Of a DNA stretch of 64,000 nucleotides, positions 27,954 to 37,021 are shown one piece after another. The notes beneath the pieces are model-generated. The model made no database searches and had not been told where the DNA came from. It saw nothing but the letters and a program-made list of their open reading frames with translations. The DNA is from Thiothrix winogradskyi. GTDB lineage: Bacteria > Pseudomonadota > Gammaproteobacteria > Thiotrichales > Thiotrichaceae. Every line of letters starts with the position of its first letter. The stretch's first letter is position 1. Position numbers and translations under genes: made by a program. Where the stretch lies: assembly GCF_021650935.1 (NCBI RefSeq), contig NZ_CP091244.1:2914001-2978000 (forward strand). Direction: 5' to 3'.

Positions 27954-29303
27954 ATGTACAAGAAAAATGTGGCAATTATTGGCTCAGGCATTACAGGGCT
28001 TGCATCAGCTTGGCTGCTCCACAAACAATACAACGTCACCCTGTTTGAAAAAAACGCCTACATCGGCGGGCATACCCACACCATCGACGTACCTGAAGCA
28101 GACCGCCAGATCCCCGTCGACACCGGCTTTATCGTCTACAACGACCGCAACTACCCCAACCTCATTGGGCTATTCGCGCAACTCGGCATCCCCACCCGCG
28201 ACACCGATATGTCATTCGGCTTCTCGCTAAACCAAGGCGAATTGGAATATTCCGGCTCTAGCCTCAATACCCTGTTTGCACAACGTAAAAACCTGTTCCG
28301 CCTGAGCCACTGGCATTTGCTCAAAGAAATCATGCGTTTCAACAAAGTGGCGCACCGCTTGCTTGAAAACCCCGTTGCCGCCCCTGACATGAGTTTGGGT
28401 GAAATGCTCGACGCACATCAGTTTTCCAGCGATATGCGCGAACATTACCTGTTGCCAATGGGTGCGGCGATTTGGTCATGCCCCGTTGACACCATGCTCG
28501 CATTTCCCGCGCTCAGTTTCCTCCGCTTCTTCGCCAACCACGGCTTGATCGACATTCAAAACCGTCCCCAATGGCGCACCGTTTGCGGAGGAAGTTCTTT
28601 TTACGTGCGTAAACTCCTCGCGGAAATGGGCGACAAAATCACCATTCAATCCGGCGCAATACGTGTCGAACGCAGCGCCACGCAAGCCAGCATCTTCACC
28701 GCCACCGCCCAACACGACTTTGATGCGGTAATTTTTGCCTGCCACGCCGATGAAGCGTTGGCACTACTCGCACAACCCAGCGTGGAAGAACAACGCATCC
28801 TCGGCTGCTTCCGCTACGAAAAAAACCAAACCTATTTGCACACCGACACCAACCTCATGCCCGTCAATCGCAAAGTCTGGTCGTCCTGGAATTACCTTGC
28901 CACCAGCCAGCCAGAATACGTCAATGCTCGCCAACAAATGACCGCGACCTATTGGATGAATAACCTGCAAGGGCTGGACACCAGCACCGATTATTTCGTC
29001 ACCCTCAACCCGTATCAGTTGCCGCGTGACTCGCACATCATTGCTGAAATGACCTACGAACACCCGATCTTCGACCAAGCCGCCGTCGCCGCGCAGCCGC
29101 AACTTGCCAGCCTGCAAGGGCAACAGCAGTCGTGGTTCTGTGGCAGTTACCACCGCTACGGCTTCCACGAAGATGCCATCGCCTCGGCAGTGAAGATTTG
29201 TGCAGATTTTGGCGTTACCCCGGTTTGGGTCAAAGCACAGGAAGAATCGAAGACTCCTCAGCCTGTGCTTCCGTTGTCGATAGCTGGGGCGGTCACACCA
29301 TGA
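27954..29303 (+). CDS. FAD-dependent amine-oxidase-like oxidoreductase
   Basis: A 449-residue flavoprotein: dinucleotide-binding motif VAIIGSGITGLASAWLL at 5-21, acidic strand end FEKN, GGHT motif, and amine-oxidase-like segments (PVDTGFIVYN, YHRYGFHEDAIASAV with the C-terminal FAD contact). It belongs to the NAD(P)/FAD oxidoreductases always found with DUF1365 and CFA-synthase-like genes, which are thought to modify unsaturated acyl chains. I chose the ATG at 27954 (GGAAG ahead) rather than TTG at 27933. It is translationally coupled to the next gene (ATGA). Confidence 0.88.
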   Translation: MYKKNVAIIGSGITGLASAWLLHKQYNVTLFEKNAYIGGHTHTIDVPEADRQIPVDTGFIVYNDRNYPNLIGLFAQLGIPTRDTDMSFGFSLNQGELEYSGSSLNTLFAQRKNLFRLSHWHLLKEIMRFNKVAHRLLENPVAAPDMSLGEMLDAHQFSSDMREHYLLPMGAAIWSCPVDTMLAFPALSFLRFFANHGLIDIQNRPQWRTVCGGSSFYVRKLLAEMGDKITIQSGAIRVERSATQASIFTATAQHDFDAVIFACHADEALALLAQPSVEEQRILGCFRYEKNQTYLHTDTNLMPVNRKVWSSWNYLATSQPEYVNARQQMTATYWMNNLQGLDTSTDYFVTLNPYQLPRDSHIIAEMTYEHPIFDQAAVAAQPQLASLQGQQQSWFCGSYHRYGFHEDAIASAVKICADFGVTPVWVKAQEESKTPQPVLPLSIAGAVTP

Positions 29304-30061
29304 AAACGCTTGCATCTGCATCTGTCTTTCCCTCAACAGTCATGCACAGCAGGCGTTTTCCGGTGAGTTACCGTTTCAGCTATCGCGTTTTTAGTTTGTT
29401 AGTGGACATCGACCGGCTGGATGAAGTCGGGCGTAACCCACTGTTTTCCATCAACCGTTTCAACCTGTTCAGCCTTTACCAACGTGATCATGGCGCACGC
29501 GATGGCAGTGCTTGGCGCGGCTGGGCAGAAACCTTGTTGCGCGACAATGGCATTGACGCTGCCATTGGCAACATTCAATTGCTGTGTTTCCCGCGTATCT
29601 TGGGTTATGGCTTTAACCCGTTAAGTTTGTGGTTCTGCCATGACGCGGCGGGAAAATTGCTCGCGGTGATTTGCGAAGTGCGCAATACCTTTGGTGAACA
29701 CCACCATTATTTACTGCCAGTAGCCGCTAACGCCCCCATCGTCACCGGCAGCAAGCAAAAAGTGTTTCATGTATCCCCGCTTATGGCGATGGATGCGCGG
29801 TATGAGTTTTTTATTCACCCGCCCGGCGACACCCTGAATATTCTGATTCACGAATACGTAGGCAATGAATTAATGCTGATTGCCAGCCAACGCGGGAAAC
29901 GCCAGCCGTTTACCACTGCCGTTTTGCTGCGGCAATTTGCACTCATCCCCTTCATGACGCTGAAAGTCATGATCTTGATTCACTGGCAAGCCCTGAAAAT
30001 ATGGCTAAAAGGCGGCAAGTTTTATCGCAAGCCTGCGCCCCCAACGGAGACCGTAACCTAA
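29300..30061 (+). CDS. DUF1365 family protein
   Basis: A 253-residue protein of the DUF1365 family. Landmarks are VMHSRRFPVSYRFSYRVFSLLVDIDRLDE near the start, LLCFPRILGYGFNPLSLWFCHD near 95-115, and EVRNTFGEHHHYLL near 128. Function unknown, but DUF1365 genes are nearly always beside the CFA-like methyltransferase and the flavoprotein seen here. Its ATG overlaps the preceding stop, and its own stop overlaps the next ATG (TAATG). A longer in-frame extension to 29132 only overlaps the preceding gene. Confidence 0.9.
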   Translation: MKTLASASVFPSTVMHSRRFPVSYRFSYRVFSLLVDIDRLDEVGRNPLFSINRFNLFSLYQRDHGARDGSAWRGWAETLLRDNGIDAAIGNIQLLCFPRILGYGFNPLSLWFCHDAAGKLLAVICEVRNTFGEHHHYLLPVAANAPIVTGSKQKVFHVSPLMAMDARYEFFIHPPGDTLNILIHEYVGNELMLIASQRGKRQPFTTAVLLRQFALIPFMTLKVMILIHWQALKIWLKGGKFYRKPAPPTETVT

Positions 30062-31278
30062 TGCCCTTAGAAACCACCCTGAACCCGCCATTAGTACCCC
30101 GTTTTGATCACCTGCCCACCCTGAAACGCTGGTTATTAGCAACGTTTGCCCGCATTCAATACGGGCGGCTCAGCATTCATTTGGATGGCGAATATTACGT
30201 GCTGGGGCATTCCGACGAATTGCACGCCAGCATTCACATTCACCGCCCCTTACGCCTCGCGCTGAAATGTTTGACCAAAGGCGATTTAGGGTTTGGTGAA
30301 GCCTACATCGCAGGCGATTGGTCAAGCGATCATCCAGCGGATTTGCTAACCCTGTTATTACGCAATTGGGAACAATTCGGCAACACACTGGATAGTCGCA
30401 AGCTGCTACGCAAACCCGCCAACTGGTTTCACCAACTGCGCCGCAACAGTGTCCGCAATAGCCGCAAGAACATTGCCCACCATTACGACATGGGCAACAA
30501 TTTCTACCGCGAATGGCTGGACAGCACCATGACGTATTCGTCAGCGTTGTACACCACCCCAGACTTAAGCCTAGAACAAGCGCAACGTGCCAAATACCAA
30601 CGCATTTTGGATGAATTGCAGGTGCAAGCGGGGCAAACCGTGCTGGAAATCGGTTGCGGGTGGGGCGGTTTCGCGGAAATGGCAGCCGAACAGGGTTGCA
30701 AAGTTCATGGCATTACCCTTTCCAGCGAACAATTGGCCTGGGCGCAACAGCGTTTGGAACGTTTTGGCGAACAAACCGTACTGGAATTGCGCGATTACCG
30801 CCACCTAGAAGGCACTTACGACCACATTGTTTCGATTGAAATGTTCGAGGCGGTGGGCGAACAGTATTGGGAAACCTATTTCCAAACATTGCAACGTCAC
30901 CTCAAACCGGGCGGGCGTGCCGTGCTGCAAATCATCACCATTGGCGATGACTGGTTTGAAACCTACCGGTCGCGGGCAGATTACATCCAACGCTATATCT
31001 TCCCCGGTGGGATGTTGCCGAACCCTGCCAGCCTCGAAAAACTGGTGGCGGGTAGTCACCTCAAGCAGATTAATCAGGTTAGTTTTGGCAAGGATTATGC
31101 GCGGACGCTGCGGGAGTGGGATGAACGTTTCATCGCTGCCCTGCCAACATTGCGCCCGCTGGGGTATGACCAACGCTTTGAACGCTTGTGGCGTTATTAC
31201 CTCGCGTATTGCGAAGCGGGTTTCAACGAAGAACGCATTGATGTGATTCAGGTAACGCTGGAGAAACCCTTGTCATGA
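30061..31278 (+). CDS. Cyclopropane-fatty-acyl-phospholipid synthase family methyltransferase
   Basis: A 405-residue SAM-dependent enzyme of the CFA synthase (Cfa/mycolic-acid cyclopropane) family. The N-terminal lipid-binding-like region (about 20-120) contains LTKGDLGFGEAYIAGDWSSDHPADL. The catalytic part has RNSRKNIAHHYDMGNNFY (about 137-154), motif I VLEIGCGWGGFAEMA (about 195-209), SIEMFEAVGEQYW, and IFPGGMLP. Expected to methylate or cyclopropanate unsaturated acyl chains of membrane phospholipids. The start at 30061 has GGAGA ahead and couples to DUF1365. Whether it makes cyclopropane, methyl-branched or furan-type products cannot be told. Confidence 0.92.
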   Translation: MPLETTLNPPLVPRFDHLPTLKRWLLATFARIQYGRLSIHLDGEYYVLGHSDELHASIHIHRPLRLALKCLTKGDLGFGEAYIAGDWSSDHPADLLTLLLRNWEQFGNTLDSRKLLRKPANWFHQLRRNSVRNSRKNIAHHYDMGNNFYREWLDSTMTYSSALYTTPDLSLEQAQRAKYQRILDELQVQAGQTVLEIGCGWGGFAEMAAEQGCKVHGITLSSEQLAWAQQRLERFGEQTVLELRDYRHLEGTYDHIVSIEMFEAVGEQYWETYFQTLQRHLKPGGRAVLQIITIGDDWFETYRSRADYIQRYIFPGGMLPNPASLEKLVAGSHLKQINQVSFGKDYARTLREWDERFIAALPTLRPLGYDQRFERLWRYYLAYCEAGFNEERIDVIQVTLEKPLS

Positions 31279-32639
31279 AAGCCGCCCATTATCGCCAGTT
31301 GCTGTTTTACGGCTTACCGGGGCTACCGCTGGCGATGTTGGGCTTACCGTTGTATGTGTATTTGCCGTCGTTTTATGCGCAAGAATGGCATCTGTCACTG
31401 ACGGTGATTGGCATTGCGCTACTGGCAGCACGCGGTTTTGATGTGCTGACTGACCCGCTGATTGGCTGGGCAAACGACAAGGTGAACAGCCGTATTGGGC
31501 GGCGCAAATTGTTCATCTTATTGGGAACACCGTTATTGCTGGTGGGGCTGGATTATTTGTTGCGCCCTGTGGGTAATGTCGATGGGCTGTATTTGTTTAC
31601 TTGGTCTATGGTCACGTATTTGGGTTGGACGTTGATCAGCATCCCCTGGCAAGCATGGGGGTCGGAAATGACCCACGATTACCACGGCAAAAGTGCCTTA
31701 TCCGCCAGTCGCGAAGTGTTTGCTATCCTCGGCACGGTGGTGGTGATTAGCTTGCCGTTTTTGATCGGCGCAATGGATAACATTGCACTCACGCTGGATA
31801 CCCTTGCCAAGTTGTTGTGGGTGTTATTGCCCTTGAGCCTTTTACCCGCGTTGCTGTGGTTGGTGGAACGCCGCCAAGTGCGTCGGTTCGCGCCGTTGCG
31901 CAAGGTGGGCAGCATTCTCTCAGCACATCCCGCGATACGCCAGTTGCTGCCCGCTTATTTTGTTAACAGTTTAGCCAATGCCCTGCCCGCTACCTTGTTC
32001 ATTTTGTTTGTGACCCATGTATTGCAAGCCCCTGAACAGGTCGGCATGGTGCTAATGGTGTACTTCCTCAGCGGTATTGTTGGTCTCCCGCTGTGGTTGT
32101 GGCTCGCTCGGCGCATCGACAAAAGTCGGGCATGGGTATTGGCTCTTGTATTGTCGGTGGCAGCGTTTGTGTGGGTTCCGTTTTTGGGCGCAGGCGATGT
32201 GTACGGGTTTCTTGCGGTTTGTGTCATCAGCGGTTTGGCATTGGGGGCTGATGTGGCATTGCCTGCGTCAATGCAAGCGGATATTGCCCAGCAAATGGAA
32301 CATCAGGGCAATCCGCAGACCGGTTTGCTATTTGGTTTGTGGGGATTGCTGACGAAATTGGCACTCGCGTTGGCGGTGGGGATTGCGTTTCCGTTGTTGG
32401 ATTGGGCGGGGTTTGCGCAAGAGGCAGCACCGCAAAGCGATACAACTTTATTAACGATGGCTTTATTGTATGCCGGGCTGCCTGTATTGCTGAAAAGCTG
32501 GGTAATTTGGCGCATGTGGCGATTTCCATTCAGTGAAGTCGATTTTCGGGATTATTGGGAGATGAGTTATGCGAATGCGCTCTATTCTGTTCACCCTTCT
32601 GCTATTCATGATAAGCGGGTGCAGCAACATGAAGATTGA
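31275..32639 (+). CDS. MFS transporter of the GPH (MelB-like) type
   Basis: A 454-residue membrane protein with about twelve helices. The MelB-type signature DVLTDPLIGWANDKVNSRIGRRK (about 56-78) is clear. MFS/GPH members of this kind recur in CFA/DUF1365 clusters, where a lipid or lipid-precursor role is suspected, though the substrate is unknown. It overlaps the methyltransferase stop by four bases, and its 3' end overlaps the next gene by about 70 bases in another frame. Confidence 0.85.
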   Translation: MKAAHYRQLLFYGLPGLPLAMLGLPLYVYLPSFYAQEWHLSLTVIGIALLAARGFDVLTDPLIGWANDKVNSRIGRRKLFILLGTPLLLVGLDYLLRPVGNVDGLYLFTWSMVTYLGWTLISIPWQAWGSEMTHDYHGKSALSASREVFAILGTVVVISLPFLIGAMDNIALTLDTLAKLLWVLLPLSLLPALLWLVERRQVRRFAPLRKVGSILSAHPAIRQLLPAYFVNSLANALPATLFILFVTHVLQAPEQVGMVLMVYFLSGIVGLPLWLWLARRIDKSRAWVLALVLSVAAFVWVPFLGAGDVYGFLAVCVISGLALGADVALPASMQADIAQQMEHQGNPQTGLLFGLWGLLTKLALALAVGIAFPLLDWAGFAQEAAPQSDTTLLTMALLYAGLPVLLKSWVIWRMWRFPFSEVDFRDYWEMSYANALYSVHPSAIHDKRVQQHED

Positions 32640-33099
32640 AGATTACGCCGCGTTTGAACCAAAACTTGACCTATTTGCCTATTTTCAGGGCAATACCCGT
32701 GGTTGGGGCGTGTTTCAGGATCGCAGCGGCGCATTGAAACGCCAGTTCGTGGTCGACATCAAAGGCGAGGTCAACAAGGATGGCGAATTGGTGATGACCG
32801 AAGATTTCGTGTGGAACGACGGCGAAATCTCCCAACGCATTTGGTACATCCGCAAACAAGACGCACACCGTTACAGCGGGCGGGCGGCGGATGTAGTCGG
32901 TGAAGCGCAAGGCGCGGCTTACGGCAATGCACTCAATTGGCAATACGATTTGAATTTGCCGGTGGATGGCAAAGTCTGGCAGGTGCATTTCGATGACTGG
33001 ATGTATTTGCAGCCGGATGGCGTATTACTGAACCGCGCAAAAATGAGCAAGTTTGGTTTCACCTTGGGCGAAGTGACGATTGCATTTCAGAAAAAGTAA
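32569..33099 (+). CDS. DUF3833 lipoprotein
   Basis: A 176-residue predicted lipoprotein: short signal peptide with lipobox MISGC (Cys about 18) and a beta-rich lipocalin-like body with FEPKLDLFAYFQGNTRGWGVFQDRSG and the conserved YSGRAADVVGEAQGAAYGNALNWQYDL. It matches the DUF3833 family, a regular member of this lipid cluster. The overlap with the transporter gene is real, because GGGAGATGAG precedes the ATG at 32569 and the signal peptide needs this start. Probably located in the outer membrane or periplasm; function unknown. Confidence 0.87.
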   Translation: MRMRSILFTLLLFMISGCSNMKIEDYAAFEPKLDLFAYFQGNTRGWGVFQDRSGALKRQFVVDIKGEVNKDGELVMTEDFVWNDGEISQRIWYIRKQDAHRYSGRAADVVGEAQGAAYGNALNWQYDLNLPVDGKVWQVHFDDWMYLQPDGVLLNRAKMSKFGFTLGEVTIAFQKK

Positions 33100-33110
33100 G
33101 GGGTAGCGAG

Positions 33111-33641
33111 ATGTTACGGAAAAGTTTATTGCTGGCATTGTGCTGTTTACCGCTGACAGTAGCGGCGGCTGTTCCCGCTGGCTTGCAAACCGCAGGCAAA
33201 GGCGAAGCACTTTACCTTGGCGTGATCAAAGTGTACGACGCGGAATTGTCGGTTAGCCCTGATGCGAGTCGCGCTACGGTGCTGGATGCAGGGGTTTCGC
33301 GCTGTTTAAAACTGGATTACGCGGTGGAATTGACTGCCGACAAATTCACGCTTGCCGCCGAAACCGTACTGAAACGCCAACATGACGCGGCAACCTTGGC
33401 GCAAGTTCAAGCACAACTGGATCAGCTTCATGCGGCGTATGCCGATGTAAAAGTGGGCGATGTTTACCAGATGTGCTATGACGCAAAAGCGCAAACCACC
33501 AGCTTGCTGTTGAATGGCAAGGTGATGACGCGGGTGAAATCCGCTGAATTCGCTGAAGTGTATTTCGGGATTTGGTTAGCGGAAAAGAAACCGATTGCGC
33601 AGGAGTTGCGGGAGCAGTTGCTCAAGGGCTTGGATTCATGA
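33111..33641 (+). CDS. Chalcone-isomerase-like periplasmic protein
   Basis: A 176-residue exported protein with a signal peptide (about 1-20, AAA cleavage) and a chalcone-isomerase-like fold: TAGKGEALYLGVIKVYDAELSV near the start, CLKLDYAVELTADKF in the middle and AEVYFGIWLAEKKPIAQELREQLL at the end. The family is thought to bind fatty acids rather than flavonoids. Eleven bases after DUF3833, so the last gene of the cluster's plus-strand operon. It overlaps the convergent NTF2-like gene by six bases. Confidence 0.87.
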   Translation: MLRKSLLLALCCLPLTVAAAVPAGLQTAGKGEALYLGVIKVYDAELSVSPDASRATVLDAGVSRCLKLDYAVELTADKFTLAAETVLKRQHDAATLAQVQAQLDQLHAAYADVKVGDVYQMCYDAKAQTTSLLLNGKVMTRVKSAEFAEVYFGIWLAEKKPIAQELREQLLKGLDS

Positions 33642-34055
33642 TGCCGTCAACTTCCCCCGCAACCAGCGCATCACCCACCCCAACACCGGCAACTTGCTGT
33701 AAATATGCTCCGCCGGATCCCAATAATCCACATGCTCCACCGCCAAACCAGCATCATTAAACCGCACCACGCTCGTGCCGGGGATTTCCCAACGCTCGCC
33801 TTTCAAGGTCTGAAAATGGTAATCCCAGCGAATAAACAGCGTATTCCCCACCAGCGCGTGATCCACAATCATAAAGCGTGAATGCTGGTTGGTCGCAAAC
33901 ATGTGCGCAAAAATCCGCGTAATCGCCGCCAACCCGCGCACATCATTAAACGGGTCTTTGAACCGCGCATCCGCCGCAAAAATTCCCGCCAAACGCTCCA
34001 AGCTATCTGCCTGCAAGGTCGTAAATGTACGCAAATAACGTTCCACATGCTCCAT
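33636..34055 (-). CDS. NTF2-like (SnoaL-type) protein
   Basis: A 139-residue protein of the nuclear-transport-factor-2-like fold: FAADARFKDPFNDVRGLAAITRIFAHMF followed by a beta-sheet with RFMIVDHALVGNTLFIRWDYHFQ and a C-terminal VEHVDYWDPAEHIYSKLP. Such proteins frequently accompany the short-chain dehydrogenase and CFA genes of this cluster type; no activity is known. The ATG at 34055 overlaps the SDR stop (TAATG); a longer frame to 34091 would overlap that gene without need. Confidence 0.85.
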   Translation of the reverse strand: MEHVERYLRTFTTLQADSLERLAGIFAADARFKDPFNDVRGLAAITRIFAHMFATNQHSRFMIVDHALVGNTLFIRWDYHFQTLKGERWEIPGTSVVRFNDAGLAVEHVDYWDPAEHIYSKLPVLGWVMRWLRGKLTAS

Positions 34056-34798
34056 TACGCCGCCCCCTTCGTCAGTTTGAAATACAACCAATATGGCAAG
34101 ATACGCAGCAGTTTCATCAAATACGCAAAGCGTTTCGGAAACGCAATCTCGAAATTCTGACGCGGCAAATCACGCATAATCGCTTGCGCCGCGTCCTCCA
34201 CTTCCATCAGAAACGGCATTTTGAAGTCGTTTTTATCGGTCAGCGGCGAACGCACAAAACCGGGGTTAACCACCCGCAACAATACGCCCCGCGCTTTCAA
34301 CTCCAGATGCAAGGATTCCGCCAAGCTAATCACCGCCGCTTTGCTGGCACTGTAGGGCGCAGATTTTGGCAAACCGCGATACCCCGCAATACTCGCCGTC
34401 AGCAAGATTTGCCCACGCCCTCGCGCCAACATCAACGGTAAAATCGCATCCAGCCCGTTAACCATGCCCAAATAATTCACCTCGCATAACTTACGAAATA
34501 ACGCCGGATCAAAAGCATCCAACGGCATCGGTGTGTAATCGCCCGCATTCAGCACACACAAGTCAATTTCACCGAGTTCGCGGGTAATCGCCGCCGCTGC
34601 CGCGTGTAAGCTTTGCGCATCGGTCACATCCAACGGGTAAGGTGTTAAGGAAGGATGGCGCGTTTGCATCGCTTGCAACGGCTCGCTACGCCGCGCACTG
34701 ATCGCAACTTGCCAGCCCGCTTCCGCCAACGCAAACGCAAGCGCTTGCCCAATACCGGAACTTGCGCCGACTAACCAAGCGACTGAAGGTGTTGTCAT
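34055..34798 (-). CDS. Short-chain dehydrogenase/reductase
   Basis: A 247-residue NAD(P)-dependent oxidoreductase: nucleotide motif GASSGIGQAL (about 10-19), NAGD at about 82, Ser in LLTASIAGYRGLP and YxxxK (YSASK) near 147-151. The first helix and loop fit a classical SDR. Substrate unknown; position suggests the neighbouring lipid pathway. Start taken at 34798 (MTTPSVAWLVGASSG); the frame reaches 34837 only through REP-like sequence. Coupled to the NTF2-like gene. Confidence 0.88.
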   Translation of the reverse strand: MTTPSVAWLVGASSGIGQALAFALAEAGWQVAISARRSEPLQAMQTRHPSLTPYPLDVTDAQSLHAAAAAITRELGEIDLCVLNAGDYTPMPLDAFDPALFRKLCEVNYLGMVNGLDAILPLMLARGRGQILLTASIAGYRGLPKSAPYSASKAAVISLAESLHLELKARGVLLRVVNPGFVRSPLTDKNDFKMPFLMEVEDAAQAIMRDLPRQNFEIAFPKRFAYLMKLLRILPYWLYFKLTKGAA

Positions 34799-34813
34799 AA
34801 TTGTTGCACTCTG

Positions 34814-34832
34814 GGGCTGGGGGGTGAGGGGT
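34814..34832. repeat. REP-like remnant, copy C
   Basis: GGGGCTGGGGGGTGAGGGG. The same string with one extra G occurs at the right end of the repeat inside dsrN (47551-47570), and its complement begins the element at 9367. Only one arm is present, so it is probably a degraded copy. It lies just upstream of the SDR start. Confidence 0.5.
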
Positions 34833-34932
34833 AACAATGCCTCTCGAACGAAAGATCATTGTAACGGGCTGGAACTGAAAGCCCTAATGCCCAGTCAAAC
34901 TCCAGTATAATCATGAGTGTAAGGAGTATTTT

Positions 34933-35439
34933 ATGAGCGCGATGCGTTTTGGCAGTCTAGCCGTGCTGGCGAGCAGCGTATTGTTGAGTGCGTGTGTGCC
35001 GAATGGGATGTATATCGACCCGTTCAACCCGTGGGGTGCGCCAACCTACCCGCCCGCGACACCCATGCCCGTCACCTATGTTGATGTTTACAAATACCAA
35101 GGTTCGCGCCAATGTGAAGGCGGTGGCATACCCTTAGAGGAAATGCAGCGCCAATTGCAAAGCGGTGGCGCAGTTGTCACCCATAGCAGTTGTGGCATGG
35201 ACGGGCGCATGTACCCTGCATTTTGTGGCGGAGCGGATGGCAAAATCAATATTTTCACCATCACCAGCAACTCCATGAATGCCGCGTTAGCACAAGGGTT
35301 TACCCCACTGAATACTCTACCGGAAGCACAAAAAACCAATTGCTACGGTTCCGCCCCCAGCACCGGCACGAGCACTACGTACCCGTATGCAGGCACGGGT
35401 GGCGATACATCCTACTACACGTATCGCCTGAAACCTTAA
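34933..35439 (+). CDS. Predicted lipoprotein of unknown family
   Basis: A 168-residue lipoprotein: lipobox LLSAC (Cys about 21), Pro-rich start, then a compact domain with SRQCEGGGIPLEEMQRQLQSGGAVVTHSSCGMDGRMYPAFCGG. Four Cys in the mature part could form disulfides. The C-terminus is Thr/Ser/Tyr/Gly-rich. Start preceded by AAGGAG. Not recognised, though the CEGGGI-plus-Gln pattern recalls small envelope proteins of other gammaproteobacteria. Its stop overlaps the convergent prmB by four bases. Confidence 0.7.
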   Translation: MSAMRFGSLAVLASSVLLSACVPNGMYIDPFNPWGAPTYPPATPMPVTYVDVYKYQGSRQCEGGGIPLEEMQRQLQSGGAVVTHSSCGMDGRMYPAFCGGADGKINIFTITSNSMNAALAQGFTPLNTLPEAQKTNCYGSAPSTGTSTTYPYAGTGGDTSYYTYRLKP

Positions 35440-36338
35440 GCAGCCAACTCACGTACCTGATCGGCGGTGAGCAGGAATACACCGTCACCGCCGCGTTCAA
35501 ACTCCAACCAATGGAATAGCACATCGGGGTAAGCCGCTTGCAGTGCATACTGGCTATTGCCCACTTCCACCACCAAAATCCCATTCGGGGTAAGGTGACG
35601 GGCGGCGTCACGCAAAATACGGCGGGTGTGTTCCAGACCGTCTTCACCGGAAGCTAACGCCAAAGCTGCCGGTTCATGCAAAAACTCCGGGGTCAAGGTC
35701 GCCATATCTTCCGCATCCACATACGGCGGGTTGCTCACAATAATGTCGTACTGCCGACCTTGCAGGTTATCAAACAAGTCCGATTCAATGGCTTCGACCT
35801 GACCTGCCAATTGATGGCGTTCAATATTAATCTGCGCCACTTCCAGCGCCCAAGGGGAAATATCGCTCAAATCCACCCGCACATGAGGGAAGGCATAGGC
35901 ACAGGCGATCCCGATACAACCACTACCGGTGCAAAGATCCAAAACGCGATGGACTTGTGGGGGTTCAATCCACGGCGCGAATTGCTTTTCAATGTATTCG
36001 GCAATCGGCGAACGCGGAATCAGCACATTTTCATCCACATAAAACGGCAAGCCCAAAAACCAGCCCTCGTTGGTCAGGTAAGCTGCCGGTTTGCGCGTTT
36101 CCACCCGCTGTTGCACAATGTCCGCGACGGCTTGGCGCTCATGGCTGGTCAGGCGACCGTCAAAATACAAATCGGGCGTATCCACCGGCAAATGCAAGGT
36201 ATGCAGCACCAAATACGCTGCCTCATCAAACGGCGACGCCATGCCGTGGGAAAAACTCAATTCCGCTTCGGCAAACCGACTTGCGCCCCAACGAATATAA
36301 TCCTTAATCGTTAACAATTCAGCGTGGTTGAAATCCAT
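35436..36338 (-). CDS. prmB: Ribosomal protein L3 N5-glutamine methyltransferase PrmB
   Basis: A 300-residue SAM-dependent methyltransferase that modifies a Gln of ribosomal protein L3. It has the PrmB-type N-terminal helices (RWGASRFAEAELSFSHGM), VLDLCTGSGCIGIACA (motif I) and the diagnostic NPPY in IIVSNPPYVDAEDM. I chose ATG 36338, which has GGAG just ahead and an N-terminus aligned with E. coli PrmB; the frame continues to 36377. Divergent from the YqhA-like gene. Confidence 0.93.
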   Translation of the reverse strand: MDFNHAELLTIKDYIRWGASRFAEAELSFSHGMASPFDEAAYLVLHTLHLPVDTPDLYFDGRLTSHERQAVADIVQQRVETRKPAAYLTNEGWFLGLPFYVDENVLIPRSPIAEYIEKQFAPWIEPPQVHRVLDLCTGSGCIGIACAYAFPHVRVDLSDISPWALEVAQINIERHQLAGQVEAIESDLFDNLQGRQYDIIVSNPPYVDAEDMATLTPEFLHEPAALALASGEDGLEHTRRILRDAARHLTPNGILVVEVGNSQYALQAAYPDVLFHWLEFERGGDGVFLLTADQVRELAA

Positions 36339-36476
36339 AATCTCCATCATCGCATCAGTCCAAAGGGAGTCTATCATCCCGTATTTTGCGGAATGCTACC
36401 ATGTTTATTGCCAGCACCCACGCTACCCCCTATGATTGCGCCCATTCTTAACCTAGCAAAAAAAGCAAACATCGCC

Positions 36477-37010
36477 ATGAAACAAATCGAAAGTCTTTTT
36501 GAACGCTTCCTGTTCACCAGCCGCTGGCTACTGGCTCCCGTCTACTTAGCGTTAGTGGTCGCCCTAGGCGTATTATTGGTCAAAGCTGGGAAAATCACCT
36601 GGGGGTTATTGGCTAACATTATGACTGCCACCGATGATGACATTATCATTGGCGTATTATCCCTCGTAGACGTTTCCCTAATTATGAACTTACTGATCAT
36701 TATCATTTTTAGCGGCTATGAAACCTTTGTGTCCAAAATGGAAGATCTACACGGTCACGCAGATCGCCCAGATTGGATGGGGCACATCGGTTTCAGCGAC
36801 TTGAAACTCAAACTCATCGGCTCTATCGTCGCCATTTCCGGGGTTGACTTGCTCAAGTCTTACATGGCATTGGGTACGCCCTACGCCCCCACCAACCAAG
36901 AAATGGCGTGGATGGTGGGCATACACGTGACATTTGTAATATCCGGTGTGTTGTATGCCCTCACTGATCGTTTAACCCACGGTGTCAAACCGCCCAAAAA
37001 CGCCAAGTAA
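36477..37010 (+). CDS. YqhA family (UPF0114) inner-membrane protein
   Basis: A 177-residue membrane protein of the UPF0114/YqhA family: FLFTSRWLLAPVYLALVVALGVLL (helix 1), DVSLIMNLLIIIIFSGYETFVSKM, GFSDLKLKLIGSIVAISGVDLLK and a last helix. Four helices predicted. Function unknown. Start at 36477 chosen because the family begins at MKQIE-like residues; the upstream frame overlaps prmB's leader. Confidence 0.88.
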   Translation: MKQIESLFERFLFTSRWLLAPVYLALVVALGVLLVKAGKITWGLLANIMTATDDDIIIGVLSLVDVSLIMNLLIIIIFSGYETFVSKMEDLHGHADRPDWMGHIGFSDLKLKLIGSIVAISGVDLLKSYMALGTPYAPTNQEMAWMVGIHVTFVISGVLYALTDRLTHGVKPPKNAK

Positions 37011-37021
37011 TGGCTTAACGC

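Noticed and set aside
29132..29299. N-terminal extension of the DUF1365 protein
   Set aside because: It lies fully within the flavoprotein gene; the coupled ATG at 29300 gives the standard family N-terminus.
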